Part shown: positions 10,781 to 22,705 of the stretch, piece after piece
Layout of the letters: the number at the start of each line of letters is the position of its first letter
Numbering within the stretch: the first letter of the stretch is position 1
Assembly (NCBI RefSeq): GCF_003130075.1
Contig: NZ_NRCW01000007.1
Span: 31,235 to 95,234 of the forward strand
Direction: 5' to 3'
Origin: Aggregatibacter segnis
Lineage (GTDB): Bacteria > Pseudomonadota > Gammaproteobacteria > Enterobacterales > Pasteurellaceae
DNA length: 64,000 nucleotides
Translations under genes and position numbers: made by a program
Notes under the pieces: model-generated
What the model saw: only the letters and a program-made list of their open reading frames with translations
Told to the model about the DNA's origin: nothing
Databases searched by the model: none

Positions 10781-11680
10781 TCACTCCATCATCTTCTCAA
10801 TCGGCAACACCAAAATCGAACTGGCGCCGATGTCTTTCAACTGCTCCATGGTTTCCCAAAACAGATTTTCCTGACTGACCACATGCATGGCTACTTTAGA
10901 ATCGTCATGCGCCAGCGGCAGAATTGTTGGGTTTTCCACACCGGGTAAAAGTGCGGTGATTTCTTCGAGTTTATTTTTCGGCGCGTGTAACATGATGTAT
11001 TTGGATTCCGCGGCTTGTTGCACGCCTTGAATGCGGGTGAGCAGTCTGTCTACCAGGATTTGTTTATCGCTGCTTAAAGGTTCGGCACATTGGATTAAAC
11101 AGGCTTTGGAACGGTAAATCACTTCCACTTCTTTCAAACCATTCGCTTCCAAGGTAGCGCCGGAGGACACTAAATCGCAAATGGCATCGGCAAGTCCAGC
11201 GCTGGGGGCAACTTCCACAGAGCCGTTCAACAACGTGCTTTTGAACGGTACGTTTTGTGCTTTCATGTAACGTTTGAGTAGATTCGGGTAGGAGGTAGCG
11301 ATGCGGGCATTAGCGAAATCCTGTACGCCGTTGTATTGCTGATCGCGATCAATTGCCAAAGATAAACGGCAACCGCCGAAATCCAACTGACGCAGCTTTT
11401 TATAAGCGACTGTTTCTCCGGCTGCTAAGCGCCCCAATTCTTCTTCCTCGAGCACGTTTTCGCCGATAATGCCGAGATCCGCCACGCCGTCAAAGATCAA
11501 GCCGGGAATGTCATCATCACGCACGCGCAGGATTTCAATAGGCATATTTTCCGAATAAGCGATAAGCCGTTGCTCGTTCCAATTAATTTTTACGCCGCAT
11601 TGGCTCAGCAATTCTGCACAGTCTTTGCTTAAGCGCCCTTTCTTTTGCATGGCGATGCGTAAACGTTTTTTGTCACTCAT
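10781..11680 (-). CDS. hisG: ATP phosphoribosyltransferase (long form)
   Basis: 299 residues, the long HisG form with a C-terminal ACT-like regulatory domain (about 225-299) that binds histidine; the catalytic bilobal part is residues 1-220. Motifs seen: [10 protein letters not shown] and the PRPP loop around [14 protein letters not shown]. It catalyses the committed step of the pathway and is feedback-inhibited in homologues. First structural gene of the operon, following the attenuator. Confidence 0.98.
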   Translation of the reverse strand: MSDKKRLRIAMQKKGRLSKDCAELLSQCGVKINWNEQRLIAYSENMPIEILRVRDDDIPGLIFDGVADLGIIGENVLEEEELGRLAAGETVAYKKLRQLDFGGCRLSLAIDRDQQYNGVQDFANARIATSYPNLLKRYMKAQNVPFKSTLLNGSVEVAPSAGLADAICDLVSSGATLEANGLKEVEVIYRSKACLIQCAEPLSSDKQILVDRLLTRIQGVQQAAESKYIMLHAPKNKLEEITALLPGVENPTILPLAHDDSKVAMHVVSQENLFWETMEQLKDIGASSILVLPIEKMME

Positions 11681-11708
11681 GTTGTTGCCCTCATTTTGTT
11701 AAAACCTA

Positions 11709-11746
11709 AAAAGCAAAACCCCTCGAAAGTTGCCTTCCGAGGGGTT
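11709..11746 (-). terminator. his operon attenuator terminator
   Basis: Thirteen-base arms (11717-11729 and 11734-11746), core CCCCTCG / CGAGGGG with one wobble, loop of four, followed on the minus strand by TTTTGCTTTTT. It lies between the leader peptide and hisG, the position of the classical his attenuator. Stalling of ribosomes at the His codons of the leader should prevent its formation. Confidence 0.9.
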
Positions 11747-11825
11747 GTTTAAACGGTGATTGATTATGTCTGCATTTCACTCGTACTCGGAAGTTATCTC
11801 CCGAACACGCCGAATGCCCGAAAGA

Positions 11826-11873
11826 TTATTCAGGTAAACGGTGATGATGGTGTAATGCGTTAGTTAAGTACAT
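11826..11873 (-). CDS. hisL: his operon leader peptide HisL
   Basis: A 15-codon ORF reading MYLTNALHHHHRLPE, with four consecutive histidine codons, preceded by an AAGGA ribosome site. It is the sensor of the his attenuator: lack of charged His-tRNA stalls the ribosome on the His codons. Enterobacterial HisL has seven His in a row; four here should give a less steep response. Confidence 0.92.
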   Translation of the reverse strand: MYLTNALHHHHRLPE

Positions 11874-11904
11874 AATGAATCCTTTTTAATCAAAAGATGG
11901 ATAG

Positions 11905-11933
11905 AATATAGCCAAGAAAATTTTGCGATGCAA
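11905..11933 (-). promoter_or_regulatory. his operon promoter
   Basis: On the minus strand -35 TTGCAT (11928-11933) and -10 TATATT (11905-11910) are separated by exactly 17 bases. The start point would be near 11898, about 25 bases before hisL. Confidence 0.75.
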
Positions 11934-11976
11934 GGGCTTTTTTGCAGAAATTTTCTTCAGTATAAAAATTCATCCA

Positions 11977-13278
11977 TTATTTCTTCGCGCTTTTACCTAC
12001 CAACATGGTTAAGAACATCACGCCTAATGCCGGAATTAACCACGCCAAGCCATTATCATATAATGGGAAATTGGCAAGAAATTGTTTCATGCCATCAGAC
12101 AATAATCCCACGTTATTTAAGCTGTCGCACAGACTAAAACATACGGTGACAGCAATCGTGGCGTTATAGGTTAATTTCACGCGTGGTAATTTAGCACGGA
12201 CGAATTGCAACACCACCAACATGATTGCCACAGGGTAAATTAACAACAATGCAGGAATAGTCACTTGTAATAATTTCGTTAAGCCGTTTTCGGAAATGAT
12301 GGTTGTCATGATAGTGAACACAACCACCCAGAAAGAATACGGCAAACGGTTAGAGAATTTAGCGAAGTAGTATGCACAAGCACTGGTTACGCCCACTAAG
12401 GTGGTTAAACTTGCCAAGAAGATGATGCCGGACATCATCCAAGAACCTTCTTTACCGAATAACACGTTCACATAACGAGAGAAAATTTGACCGCCGTTAC
12501 TTGCGCCTTGCGCCACTTGGTCACTGGTCGCGCCAAGATAGAAAAGGGAAAAATAAAGTGCGGCTAATAAAACCACTGAAATGCAGCCCGCAGAAATGGT
12601 GTAACGCATGATTTTTTGTGGTTCAGTGACGTTTTTCGCACTTAACGCACGGGCAACAATGCCGCCGAAAGCAATTGCCGCCAAAACATCCATGGTTTGG
12701 TAACCGCTGATTAAACCGGTGGTCAACGCTGAGCTGTCCGCATAACTTTTGCTTGGTGCTGCAATTTCAGACAATGGCGACATAAAGACTGTCACGGTCA
12801 CTACCACTAATAACACCAATAAGGCTGGGGTCATAAATTTGCCTACGCTGGAAATAATGGTGTTTGGTTTTAGCATGAATAACATAGCAATAATGTTAAA
12901 GACTACGGCAAAAATCAGGTGATTTGCCGGTGTATCCGTGACAATCTCTAACGGCACTAACGCCATTTCATAGGCTACGTTAGTAATTCGTGGCATCGCA
13001 AACGTAGAACCAATTACTAAATATAAGGTGGCTAAAAATAAAATTTCCGCCCATTTTGGTAGGTCGCGAGTAAGTTCTTCGCCACGTCCTAAAACAGACA
13101 CAATCACTAAGGTGATAAATGGCATTAATACGCCTGTCACCACAAAACCTAATGCCGCTGTCGCCCAATGTTGCCCAGCAGTGTAGCCTTCCATAGGTGG
13201 AAAAATGATGTTTCCTGCACCTAAAAACAGGGCAAAAATCATCATACCTAAAACAATAATATCTTTACGTGAAAACAT
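11977..13278 (-). CDS. brnQ: branched-chain amino acid:sodium symporter
   Basis: 433 residues, LIVCS family, about 12 hydrophobic segments. The N-terminus (MFSRKDIIVLGMMIFALFLG then GAGNIIFPP) matches the family signature. It imports leucine, isoleucine and valine across the inner membrane with sodium. Monocistronic on the minus strand, about 100 bases upstream of the his leader; its 3' end runs directly into the his promoter. Confidence 0.95.
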   Translation of the reverse strand: MFSRKDIIVLGMMIFALFLGAGNIIFPPMEGYTAGQHWATAALGFVVTGVLMPFITLVIVSVLGRGEELTRDLPKWAEILFLATLYLVIGSTFAMPRITNVAYEMALVPLEIVTDTPANHLIFAVVFNIIAMLFMLKPNTIISSVGKFMTPALLVLLVVVTVTVFMSPLSEIAAPSKSYADSSALTTGLISGYQTMDVLAAIAFGGIVARALSAKNVTEPQKIMRYTISAGCISVVLLAALYFSLFYLGATSDQVAQGASNGGQIFSRYVNVLFGKEGSWMMSGIIFLASLTTLVGVTSACAYYFAKFSNRLPYSFWVVVFTIMTTIISENGLTKLLQVTIPALLLIYPVAIMLVVLQFVRAKLPRVKLTYNATIAVTVCFSLCDSLNNVGLLSDGMKQFLANFPLYDNGLAWLIPALGVMFLTMLVGKSAKK

Positions 13279-13476
13279 AATAAATTTCTCTTGTGATAAA
13301 AAATAAATTTCTCTTTTGTTATAAAAAGTCGGCGGATTTTACACTAAAAATGGCGAATTTCGTAATAAAATATAAAAAAAGTGTGATGTTTTTCCACCGC
13401 ACTTTCTGTTAAATCCGCAGGCTCGGCGATTGAGTTCATCCGACCTTTGTTGTAAACTACGCTCCCGTCTTGATAG

Positions 13477-15165
<1,689 letters not shown>

Positions 15166-15187
15166 CGGCTTTCTGAAAAATTGAAAT

Positions 15188-15236
15188 AAAAGTGCGGTCA
15201 GAAAAACACTTAGATTTTTGACCGCACTTTTTTATT
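15188..15236 (+). terminator. pyrG terminator made from inverted uptake signals
   Basis: AAAGTGCGGTCA (15189-15200) and TGACCGCACTTT (15219-15230) pair over 12 bases, followed by a T-rich tail. Confidence 0.85.
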
Positions 15237-15313
15237 TTCTCGCCGTGATCCACTTCACAAAAAATGGCCTTTGCTCTTGTTCTGCCTCTTGTCTTTCACT
15301 ATATTGAGAACCC

Positions 15314-15398
15314 TCTTGTCGGAGTGCCGGAAGGCTGAGATCGCAATGAATGCGAGATCCGTGGAACCTGTGGGTTAATCCCCGCGCAGGGAACAAGT
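15314..15398 (+). promoter_or_regulatory. TPP riboswitch (thi-box)
   Basis: The conserved blocks are in order: CTTGT (P1 5' side), CGGAGTGCC, GGCTGAGATCGC, GATCCGTGGAACCTG, GTTAATCC, GCGCAGGGAACAAG with ACAAG closing P1. It lies 70 bases upstream of thiE. No clear intrinsic terminator follows, so control is probably at translation start, with the GGAG ribosome site at 15459-15462. Confidence 0.95.
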
Positions 15399-15467
15399 GG
15401 CCTGTGATTTTCATTTCATCATACCTTCCGCACAAACTACCTTTTATTTACCTTACCGGAGATTACC

Positions 15468-16130
15468 ATGTCGGAAGCTGTGCCTCATTTATCAGAAATC
15501 ATCCCGCCTAAAGCGCCTTTTGCGCCCACCGAATTTAAGTTGGGATTGTATGTCATCGTGGACAGTTACGAATGGATTAAACGGCTCATTCATGCCGGCG
15601 TGAAAACCTTGCAAATTCGCATTAAAGATCGCTCGCCGGAACAAGCAGAAGAGGAAATCGCCCGTTGCATTGCCTTAGCCAAACAACATCAAGTGCGGTT
15701 ATTTGTGGATGATTTTTGGTCGTTAGCGATTAAATATCAGGCTTATGGCGTCCATCTTGGGCAAGAGGATCTACTCACGGCCGATTTAAACGCCATCCAA
15801 CAAGCGGGACTGCGTCTCGGTGTTTCCACCCACAACCAAGAAGAAGTCGATCTGGTGTTACCGTTGCACCCTTCCTATATTGCCCTCGGACATATTTTCC
15901 CGACACAAACCAAAGAGATGCCTTCCGCCCCTCAAGGCATTGCCAATTTAGCCGCACAGGTGAAAAACTTAGGTAAAATACCGACTGTCGCAATCGGCGG
16001 CATCAGTGCTTCGCATTTTCCTGATATTTTGGACACAGGAGTCGGTAGCATTGCCGTGATTTCTGCTGTAACCAAAGCACAAGACTGGCAACGTGCGGTG
16101 AAAAATTTACTGCAATATTTTGCCGAATGA
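15468..16130 (+). CDS. thiE: thiamine-phosphate synthase
   Basis: 220 residues, TIM-barrel ThiE. Visible marks: LYVIVDS at the first strand, LQIRIKDR with the pyrimidine-phosphate lysine region, [31 protein letters not shown] and the C-terminal AIGGIS phosphate loop. It joins HMP-PP and THZ-P to thiamine phosphate. It stands alone behind a TPP riboswitch, without thiC, thiF, thiS, thiG or thiH next to it; the cell may salvage precursors or hold those genes elsewhere. Confidence 0.95.
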   Translation: MSEAVPHLSEIIPPKAPFAPTEFKLGLYVIVDSYEWIKRLIHAGVKTLQIRIKDRSPEQAEEEIARCIALAKQHQVRLFVDDFWSLAIKYQAYGVHLGQEDLLTADLNAIQQAGLRLGVSTHNQEEVDLVLPLHPSYIALGHIFPTQTKEMPSAPQGIANLAAQVKNLGKIPTVAIGGISASHFPDILDTGVGSIAVISAVTKAQDWQRAVKNLLQYFAE

Positions 16131-16313
16131 CGAGACATTTTCGTTCAAATTCGTGGTGAAATAGCTTGAAAAATTCATCTTAAAATTGAACCGCACTTCA
16201 GACGCCGGAAAACATAGAGCAAAATCAAATTGTCTGTAGTTTTTGCAAGACAAAGGAACAAAATAGCTTTATGATACCGACATTTTTAGAGCAAACTAAC
16301 CCGTTTTAATTAA

Positions 16314-17642
<1,329 letters not shown>

Positions 17643-17680
17643 TTCGTAACCGTCGCGGTTATTAAAACGCGCTAAAAAAA

Positions 17681-17725
17681 CACCGCGCTTTTTGTTGAAA
17701 GATAAAAAGTGCGGTGATTTTTTTA
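17681..17725. terminator. terminator between eno and ruvX
   Basis: CACCGCGCTTTTT (17681-17693) pairs with AAAAAGTGCGGTG (17704-17716), one mismatch, followed by T7. A degenerate uptake signal opposite a perfect one. Confidence 0.8.
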
Positions 17726-17744
17726 TGTGTTTTTTTAAAGCAAT

Positions 17745-18164
17745 TTATTCACCGTATTGCTCAAACCAACTTTCCAATATTAAACAAGCGGAAATGCCAT
17801 CCACTTTGCTTTTATTCAAAGCACGATAACCACCGCGCCCAAAAATTTCGCTACGGGCTTCCGTGGTAGTGAGCCGTTCATCCTGTAACTCCACCGGCAA
17901 ATTGAAACGCCCATGAAGGCGGTTAGCAAATTTTTTTGCCCGCAAGGTTAGCGGTTGTTCCGTACCGTCCATATTTAACGGTAATCCGACCACAAGCCTT
18001 TCAGGTTGCCAATCTTGAATACACTTCTCAATGGCTTCCCAATTTGGAATGCCATCTTGCGCTTTGAATGCGGGTAAAGATTGTGCCGTACCGGTAATAC
18101 TTTGCCCGACAGCGCAACCGATACTTTTTGTGCCGAAATCAAAGGCGATAACCGTAATGCCCAT
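17745..18164 (-). CDS. ruvX: putative pre-16S rRNA nuclease / Holliday junction resolvase YqgF
   Basis: 139 residues, RNase H-like YqgF/RuvX family. N-terminal [16 protein letters not shown] supplies the first catalytic Asp, [12 protein letters not shown] the second strand, and [14 protein letters not shown] the last acidic site. In E. coli YqgF helps mature the 16S rRNA 5' end. It overlaps yqgE by one base, the usual order. Confidence 0.95.
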   Translation of the reverse strand: MGITVIAFDFGTKSIGCAVGQSITGTAQSLPAFKAQDGIPNWEAIEKCIQDWQPERLVVGLPLNMDGTEQPLTLRAKKFANRLHGRFNLPVELQDERLTTTEARSEIFGRGGYRALNKSKVDGISACLILESWFEQYGE

Positions 18165-18724
18165 TAACTGTGCCCTACTTGACCGGCAAAGTTATGGGAG
18201 TCAATGCCTAACAATTGATTTGCTGCCAACCAGCGCTCTTCATATGGCAAATCAAATAGGATCTGTTCTGTTGCCAGCACAACCAACCAAGAATTATTCA
18301 TGATTTCCCGCTCTAGCTGATGTGGTTCCCAACTCGCACAACCGAGTGCCACCAAGTATTTTTCCGGCTCTAATAACGTACCAAAAGTATCCACGACATC
18401 AGCAGAAGTCGTCAGCATGAGATTGTCGTTCACCCGATAACTATGATCAAAAGGCTCATGGGTGTTGGTATGCAAAATAAAACCACGATCAACATTGACC
18501 GGCCCGCCGGCAAGTACCAACTTATCACTATAAGTGCGGTTGCTAACCATCATGAAATTCATTTTAGCGCCCAACTCCGCAATACTTAAATCTGTCGGTT
18601 GATTTAATACCAATCCCATAGAACCTTTTTCATTATGTTCACAAATATAAATAACCGAGCGGTAAAAATAACTGTCATCTAAATTGGGCATAGCAATCAA
18701 GAGATGATCTTGTAAATCCATCAT
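18164..18724 (-). CDS. yqgE: YqgE/AlgH family protein
   Basis: 186 residues, UPF0301. Typical segments: [35 protein letters not shown] and [16 protein letters not shown]. Biochemical function is unknown; the gene travels with yqgF, as here (one-base overlap). The upstream gene is rsmE, 13 bases away, so rsmE-yqgE-ruvX form a unit. Confidence 0.95.
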   Translation of the reverse strand: MMDLQDHLLIAMPNLDDSYFYRSVIYICEHNEKGSMGLVLNQPTDLSIAELGAKMNFMMVSNRTYSDKLVLAGGPVNVDRGFILHTNTHEPFDHSYRVNDNLMLTTSADVVDTFGTLLEPEKYLVALGCASWEPHQLEREIMNNSWLVVLATEQILFDLPYEERWLAANQLLGIDSHNFAGQVGHS

Positions 18725-18737
18725 ATTTCGTTCTTCT

Positions 18738-19472
18738 CTATCCTAAATCACCAAAACACACCTGCAAGGCGGTAATTGCCGCCATCGCTGCGGTTTCAGT
18801 GCGTAATACACGTTTTCCTAATAATACTTCCACAAAGCCATGTTCCTCGGTTTGTGCAATTTCTTGTGGGGACAAACCACCTTCCGAACCAATTAATAAG
18901 CGAACCCCTGCCTTAGGGATTGCCGGCAGAGTACGAATGGAATAACTGGCTCTTGGATGTAAATTTAATTTGAGTGCGTCATCCGGTTCAGCACACCACT
19001 GTTGCAGCTTCATTAACGGACGAATTTCCGGGATGGTATTCCGCCCGCACTGCTCACAAGCAGCAATCGCAATTTTTTGCCATTGTTGAATTTTTTTCTC
19101 CATGCGTTCGCCGTCTAATTTCACACCGCAACGTTCTGACCACAGAGGCGTAATAACATTCACACCCAGTTCAACGGATTTCTGAATCGTAAATTCCATG
19201 CGTTCCCCACGGGAAATCACTTGTCCTAAATGGATCGCAAGTGGACTTTCACGATCATCTAACTGACGACTCAAAATATCGACATCAACGGATTTTTTCG
19301 TTACCGCATTGATGACCGCTTGATAGATATGGTTACTGCCATCGAAAAGTTCAAGTTGATCGCCCGGTTGCATACGTAAAACACGACCGACATGGTTAGC
19401 ACCATCTTCAGAAAGTGTGCAAGAGGTGAGTGAATTAAGAGAAGTGGGATGGTAAATTCGAGGTATTCGCAT
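18738..19472 (-). CDS. rsmE: 16S rRNA m3U1498 methyltransferase
   Basis: 244 residues, SPOUT-class methyltransferase. N-terminal PUA-like domain (to about 70), then the trefoil-knot domain with [37 protein letters not shown] (SAM site) and the C-terminal [16 protein letters not shown]. It methylates U1498 of 16S rRNA in assembled 30S subunits. Confidence 0.96.
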   Translation of the reverse strand: MRIPRIYHPTSLNSLTSCTLSEDGANHVGRVLRMQPGDQLELFDGSNHIYQAVINAVTKKSVDVDILSRQLDDRESPLAIHLGQVISRGERMEFTIQKSVELGVNVITPLWSERCGVKLDGERMEKKIQQWQKIAIAACEQCGRNTIPEIRPLMKLQQWCAEPDDALKLNLHPRASYSIRTLPAIPKAGVRLLIGSEGGLSPQEIAQTEEHGFVEVLLGKRVLRTETAAMAAITALQVCFGDLG

Positions 19473-19552
19473 AATAGAACAAATAAGTAAAAATAATTTG
19501 TTCTATCATAGCAGAAAAGCGGATGGCAAAACGTAAAATACGAAATGAAAAA

Positions 19553-19870
19553 TTAATATTCCCACTGTGTAGGATCAATACCTAACTCACGCATAATCGC
19601 TTTTGCTTCTTCTGGAATTTCGTCACTACGTTCCTTTAACAAATCTTCATCCGTTGGTAAAGGTTGACCGGTAAAAGCATGTAAAAACGCTTCACATAAC
19701 AGTTCACTGTTGGTCGCGTGACGCAAATTACGAATTTGGCGACGGGTACGTTCATTGGTCAAAATTTCAAGCACTTTAATCGGAATAGATACTGTAATTT
19801 TTTTAACTTGTTCGCTTTTTTTACCGTGTTCCGCATAAGGACTGATATATTGTCCGTTCCAATCCGCCAT
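19553..19870 (-). CDS. metJ: methionine repressor MetJ
   Basis: 105 residues, ribbon-helix-helix repressor. [16 protein letters not shown] is the DNA-contacting beta strand and first helix; [22 protein letters not shown] forms the dimer and SAM-binding helices. With SAM as co-repressor it represses methionine synthesis and transport genes. It sits alone here; metB is not adjacent. Tandem met-box-like octamers upstream suggest self-repression. Confidence 0.97.
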   Translation of the reverse strand: MADWNGQYISPYAEHGKKSEQVKKITVSIPIKVLEILTNERTRRQIRNLRHATNSELLCEAFLHAFTGQPLPTDEDLLKERSDEIPEEAKAIMRELGIDPTQWEY

Positions 19871-19931
19871 AATTGATTCCTAAAATAACCTTATTAATTG
19901 TCGAGATATTCTAATAAAAAAGAATAAAAAT

Positions 19932-19963
19932 AACAATCTAGCCGTGAAGACTGCTAGATTTCT
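19932..19963 (-). promoter_or_regulatory. tandem met-box-like octamers upstream of metJ
   Basis: Four adjacent 8-base units on the plus strand, AACAATCT, AGCCGTGA, AGACTGCT, AGATTTCT, match the palindromic consensus AGACGTCT at 4, 5, 6 and 6 positions. MetJ operators are two to five such units in phase. The array begins 62 bases before the metJ start codon. Confidence 0.5.
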
Positions 19964-19980
19964 AGCACTAAAAATAGAAA

Positions 19981-20010
19981 AAAATAAAGGCATCTTATCG
20001 ATGCCTTTTT
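19981..20010. terminator. galU terminator
   Basis: Arms AAAGGCATC (19986-19994) and GATGCCTTT (20000-20008), loop of five, A-rich on one side and T-rich on the other, just after the galU stop. Confidence 0.88.
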
Positions 20011-20021
20011 ATTCAACAAAA

Positions 20022-20909
20022 TTAAAACGTTTTTACTAAATCTTTTAAATAAGATTTAAATTCACCACCCAGTTTATTGTGATGCAAACCATATTCGACG
20101 AAGGCTTTCATATAACCAATTTTATCGCCACAATCGTAAGAAATACCGGTCATATGGAACGCTTCTACCGTTTCTTTTTCAATTAACATATCAATCGCAT
20201 CGGTTAATTGAATTTCATCACCAACACCAATCGGTGTTCTTTCCAACAAATCCCAAATTGCCGCAGAGAAAACATAACGACCCACGACTGCTAGATTAGA
20301 TGGCGCTTCATCAACACTTGGTTTTTCCACAATACTATGAATTTTCGCACTTTCTCCCGGCGGAATTTCAATGCCACCGCAGTCGGCAATACCGTAGCTG
20401 CTGACAGCTTCCGGTGCAACAGGACTTACCATGATTTGGCTGGCTTTCGTTTGATTAAAGCGTTTTAACATGGCCGCGAGGTTTTCTTTTTTCTGATTAG
20501 CCGAAAATTCCGCCAATAACACATCCGGCAAGATCACTGCAAAAGACTCATCTCCAACTAACGGACGACCACATAATACGGCGTGTCCCAAGCCTTTCGC
20601 ATTCCCTTGGCGAACATGCATAATGGTGACATCTTTTGGCACAATAGAACGAACTTCTTCCAAGAGTTGGCGTTTTACCCGTTTTTCTAACATCGTTTCC
20701 AATTCGAAAGAGGTATCAAAATGGTTTTCGATAGCATTTTTGGAAGAGTGAGTAACCAACACAATTTCTTTGATGCCTGCGGCAACACATTCATTTACAA
20801 CGTATTGAATAAGTGGTTTATCCACCAGCGTTAACATTTCCTTCGGAATCGCCTTTGTTGCAGGTAACATACGTGTGCCTAAGCCGGCAACAGGAATAAT
20901 TGCTTTCAT
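20022..20909 (-). CDS. galU: UTP-glucose-1-phosphate uridylyltransferase
   Basis: About 295 residues. The preferred start is the ATG at 20907-20909, giving [20 protein letters not shown], because it follows an AAGGA site and matches the family; an ORF ten codons longer exists. Nucleotidyltransferase fold with the GxGTR-type loop, [11 protein letters not shown] and ILPDVLL. Makes UDP-glucose for surface sugars and galactose use. Downstream of the phosphohexomutase gene, with which it forms a sugar-nucleotide cluster. Confidence 0.96.
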   Translation of the reverse strand: MKAIIPVAGLGTRMLPATKAIPKEMLTLVDKPLIQYVVNECVAAGIKEIVLVTHSSKNAIENHFDTSFELETMLEKRVKRQLLEEVRSIVPKDVTIMHVRQGNAKGLGHAVLCGRPLVGDESFAVILPDVLLAEFSANQKKENLAAMLKRFNQTKASQIMVSPVAPEAVSSYGIADCGGIEIPPGESAKIHSIVEKPSVDEAPSNLAVVGRYVFSAAIWDLLERTPIGVGDEIQLTDAIDMLIEKETVEAFHMTGISYDCGDKIGYMKAFVEYGLHHNKLGGEFKSYLKDLVKTF

Positions 20910-20932
20910 GTCTATTTTCCTTATATAAAAAG

Positions 20933-20970
20933 ACCGCACTTTTCTCTTCTGAAAAGTGCGGTAAGTTTTT
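20933..20970 (-). terminator. manB terminator made from inverted uptake signals
   Basis: ACCGCACTTTTC (20933-20944) and GAAAAGTGCGGT (20951-20962) pair perfectly over 12 bases around a six-base loop, between the phosphohexomutase stop and galU. It could separate expression of the two genes. Confidence 0.75.
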
Positions 20971-20979
20971 TATGTGTTT

Positions 20980-22344
20980 TTACTGACGAAGTAATGCCAA
21001 AATCTCTTCAGTTTTTTCCGCCATCAGTTGTTTATCACCGCGAGTTTCCAAGTTTAAACGAACCACCGGCTCGGTATTTGATGAACGCAGATTAAAACGC
21101 CAATTCGGATATTCAATACTAATCCCGTCAATATCATCAACATGAACCGCTTCTTTTTCATATGCAGCACGTACACGCTCAATCGCGCTTTTTGCATCAG
21201 CTAAGTTGCTGTTAATTTCGCCTGGAGACGGGAATGTATTCACGCTATTGTTCACTAGCTCACCTAATGATTTACCGGTAACAGAAACAAGTTCCATCAC
21301 GAGCAACCATGGGATCATACCACTATCACAATAGAAGAAATCACGGAAATAATGGTGTGCGCTCATTTCTCCGCCGTAAATAGCGTCTACTGCACGCATT
21401 TTCTCTTTAATGAAAGAATGGCCTGATTTAGACATAACAGCTTCACCGCCATTTTCTTCCACTAATTTCAGCGTATTCCAAATTAAACGCGGATCATAAA
21501 TGATTTTTGCGCCTTTATTTTTTTGCAAGAAGGCTTGGCTTAACAAGCCGACAATGTAGTAGCCTTCAATAAAATTCGCGCGTTCATCAAATAGGAAACA
21601 GCGGTCAAAATCACCATCAAAGGCAATTCCCATATCCGCTTCATTTGCCAAAACCGCATCAATCGTATCTTGGCGGTTTTCCGGCAATAAAGGATTAGGA
21701 ATACCATGTGGGAATGTCCCATCCGGATTGTTATGAACCTTAATAAACTCGACCGGCACTTGTTTTGCTTTAAATTGAGCTTCAATTGCGTCAATAACGT
21801 GTCCTGCCGCGCCATTACCGGCGTTAATCACTAATTTTAAAGGCTTCAACTGTGCCAAGTTAATGTAGGACAACAAGTGTTCAACGTAATCGCCGAGCAC
21901 GGAAAGCTGTTTATATTCACCACGTTGAGTCACCGGTGGAAAATTATTTTCTTCCGCCAAGCGTTGAATATCCGCCAAGCCGGTATCTGCACTAATCGGA
22001 CGGGAACCTTCACGTACTAATTTAAGTCCATTGTAATCCATCGGATTATGGCTTGCGGTAACTTCAATACCACCATCGGTTTTCAAAAATGACGTAGCAA
22101 AATAGACTTCCTCTGTCCCTGTTTCACCTAAATCAATTACATTAACACCGGAATCCAATAAGCCATTTGTTACCGCACTTTTTAGTTCTTTGCTCGTTAA
22201 ACGAACATCTCCACCAACGACAATGGTTTTAGGCTTCAAAAACTGCCCAAATGCACGACCTATACGATACACAATATCCACGTTTAACTCTTCGCCTAAG
22301 CGACCACGGATATCGTAAGCTTTAAAGCAAGTCAATTTACTCAT
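20980..22344 (-). CDS. manB: phosphomannomutase / phosphoglucomutase
   Basis: 454 residues, alpha-D-phosphohexomutase superfamily. The phosphoserine loop is [12 protein letters not shown], the metal loop DGDFDRCF, the sugar-binding loop [10 protein letters not shown] and the phosphate-binding C-terminal [15 protein letters not shown] at the start is typical of the PMM/PGM (CpsG, AlgC) group. It would supply mannose-1-P or glucose-1-P for LPS or capsule sugars; with galU downstream a glucose-1-P to UDP-glucose route is plausible. Which sugar is preferred cannot be read from sequence. Confidence 0.9.
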   Translation of the reverse strand: MSKLTCFKAYDIRGRLGEELNVDIVYRIGRAFGQFLKPKTIVVGGDVRLTSKELKSAVTNGLLDSGVNVIDLGETGTEEVYFATSFLKTDGGIEVTASHNPMDYNGLKLVREGSRPISADTGLADIQRLAEENNFPPVTQRGEYKQLSVLGDYVEHLLSYINLAQLKPLKLVINAGNGAAGHVIDAIEAQFKAKQVPVEFIKVHNNPDGTFPHGIPNPLLPENRQDTIDAVLANEADMGIAFDGDFDRCFLFDERANFIEGYYIVGLLSQAFLQKNKGAKIIYDPRLIWNTLKLVEENGGEAVMSKSGHSFIKEKMRAVDAIYGGEMSAHHYFRDFFYCDSGMIPWLLVMELVSVTGKSLGELVNNSVNTFPSPGEINSNLADAKSAIERVRAAYEKEAVHVDDIDGISIEYPNWRFNLRSSNTEPVVRLNLETRGDKQLMAEKTEEILALLRQ

Positions 22345-22384
22345 AACTACTCCATTTTAATTGTCCATAAAATGAAATTTGCTA

Positions 22385-22567
22385 CTATGCTTTGTTTTCA
22401 TCCTTAGCTTGATGAATACGCTGGTAAATTTCTTCTCTATGAACAGAAACATCCTTGGGGGCTTGCACGCCAATTTTTACTTGGTTGCCTCGTATATTGA
22501 GAATCGTGATAGAAACATCATCGCCGATGAGCAAGCTCTCGCCAACTTTACGGGTTAAGATCAGCAT
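22385..22567 (-). CDS. csrA: carbon storage regulator CsrA
   Basis: 60 residues, the canonical [20 protein letters not shown] start and the RNA-binding [13 protein letters not shown] homodimeric RNA-binding protein that represses translation or stabilises mRNAs carrying GGA motifs. It is directly downstream of alaS, as in most gammaproteobacteria. The leader carries repeated GGA motifs, suggesting autoregulation. Confidence 0.97.
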   Translation of the reverse strand: MLILTRKVGESLLIGDDVSITILNIRGNQVKIGVQAPKDVSVHREEIYQRIHQAKDENKA

Positions 22568-22628
22568 ATAAACTCCTCACCTTTTATAGTTTATTTCCAA
22601 CTTCCCTATTTTGCTTCCAACATCCCTA
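22568..22628 (-). promoter_or_regulatory. csrA leader with tandem GGA repeats (candidate CsrA sites)
   Basis: On the minus strand a 14-base unit TAGGGA(T/A)GTTGGAA occurs twice with a 20-base period (22615-22628 and 22595-22608). Each has two GGA triplets, and the ribosome site GAGGAG (22573-22578) gives a fifth. CsrA dimers bridge paired GGA sites; one over the ribosome site would block translation. Confidence 0.55.
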
Positions 22629-22655
22629 TCAAACATTAAACAATACTTTGTACTT

Positions 22656-22681
22656 TGGCACTCATGAAATCATAAGTGCCA
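22656..22681 (-). terminator. hairpin after alaS
   Basis: Arms TGGCACTCATG (22656-22666) and CATAAGTGCCA (22671-22681), 11 pairs with one mismatch that is a wobble on the minus-strand RNA. There is no T-run after it, so it may act as an mRNA 3' end or partial terminator before csrA rather than a strong stop. Confidence 0.5.
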
Positions 22682-22705
22682 TAATTAATTAACAAGAAAC
22701 AAAGA

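Noticed and set aside
11914..11957. inverted AAGAAAATTT / AAATTTTCTT arms downstream of brnQ as a terminator
   Set aside because: Arms are AT-only with a long loop and overlap the his promoter spacer; more likely base composition than a terminator.
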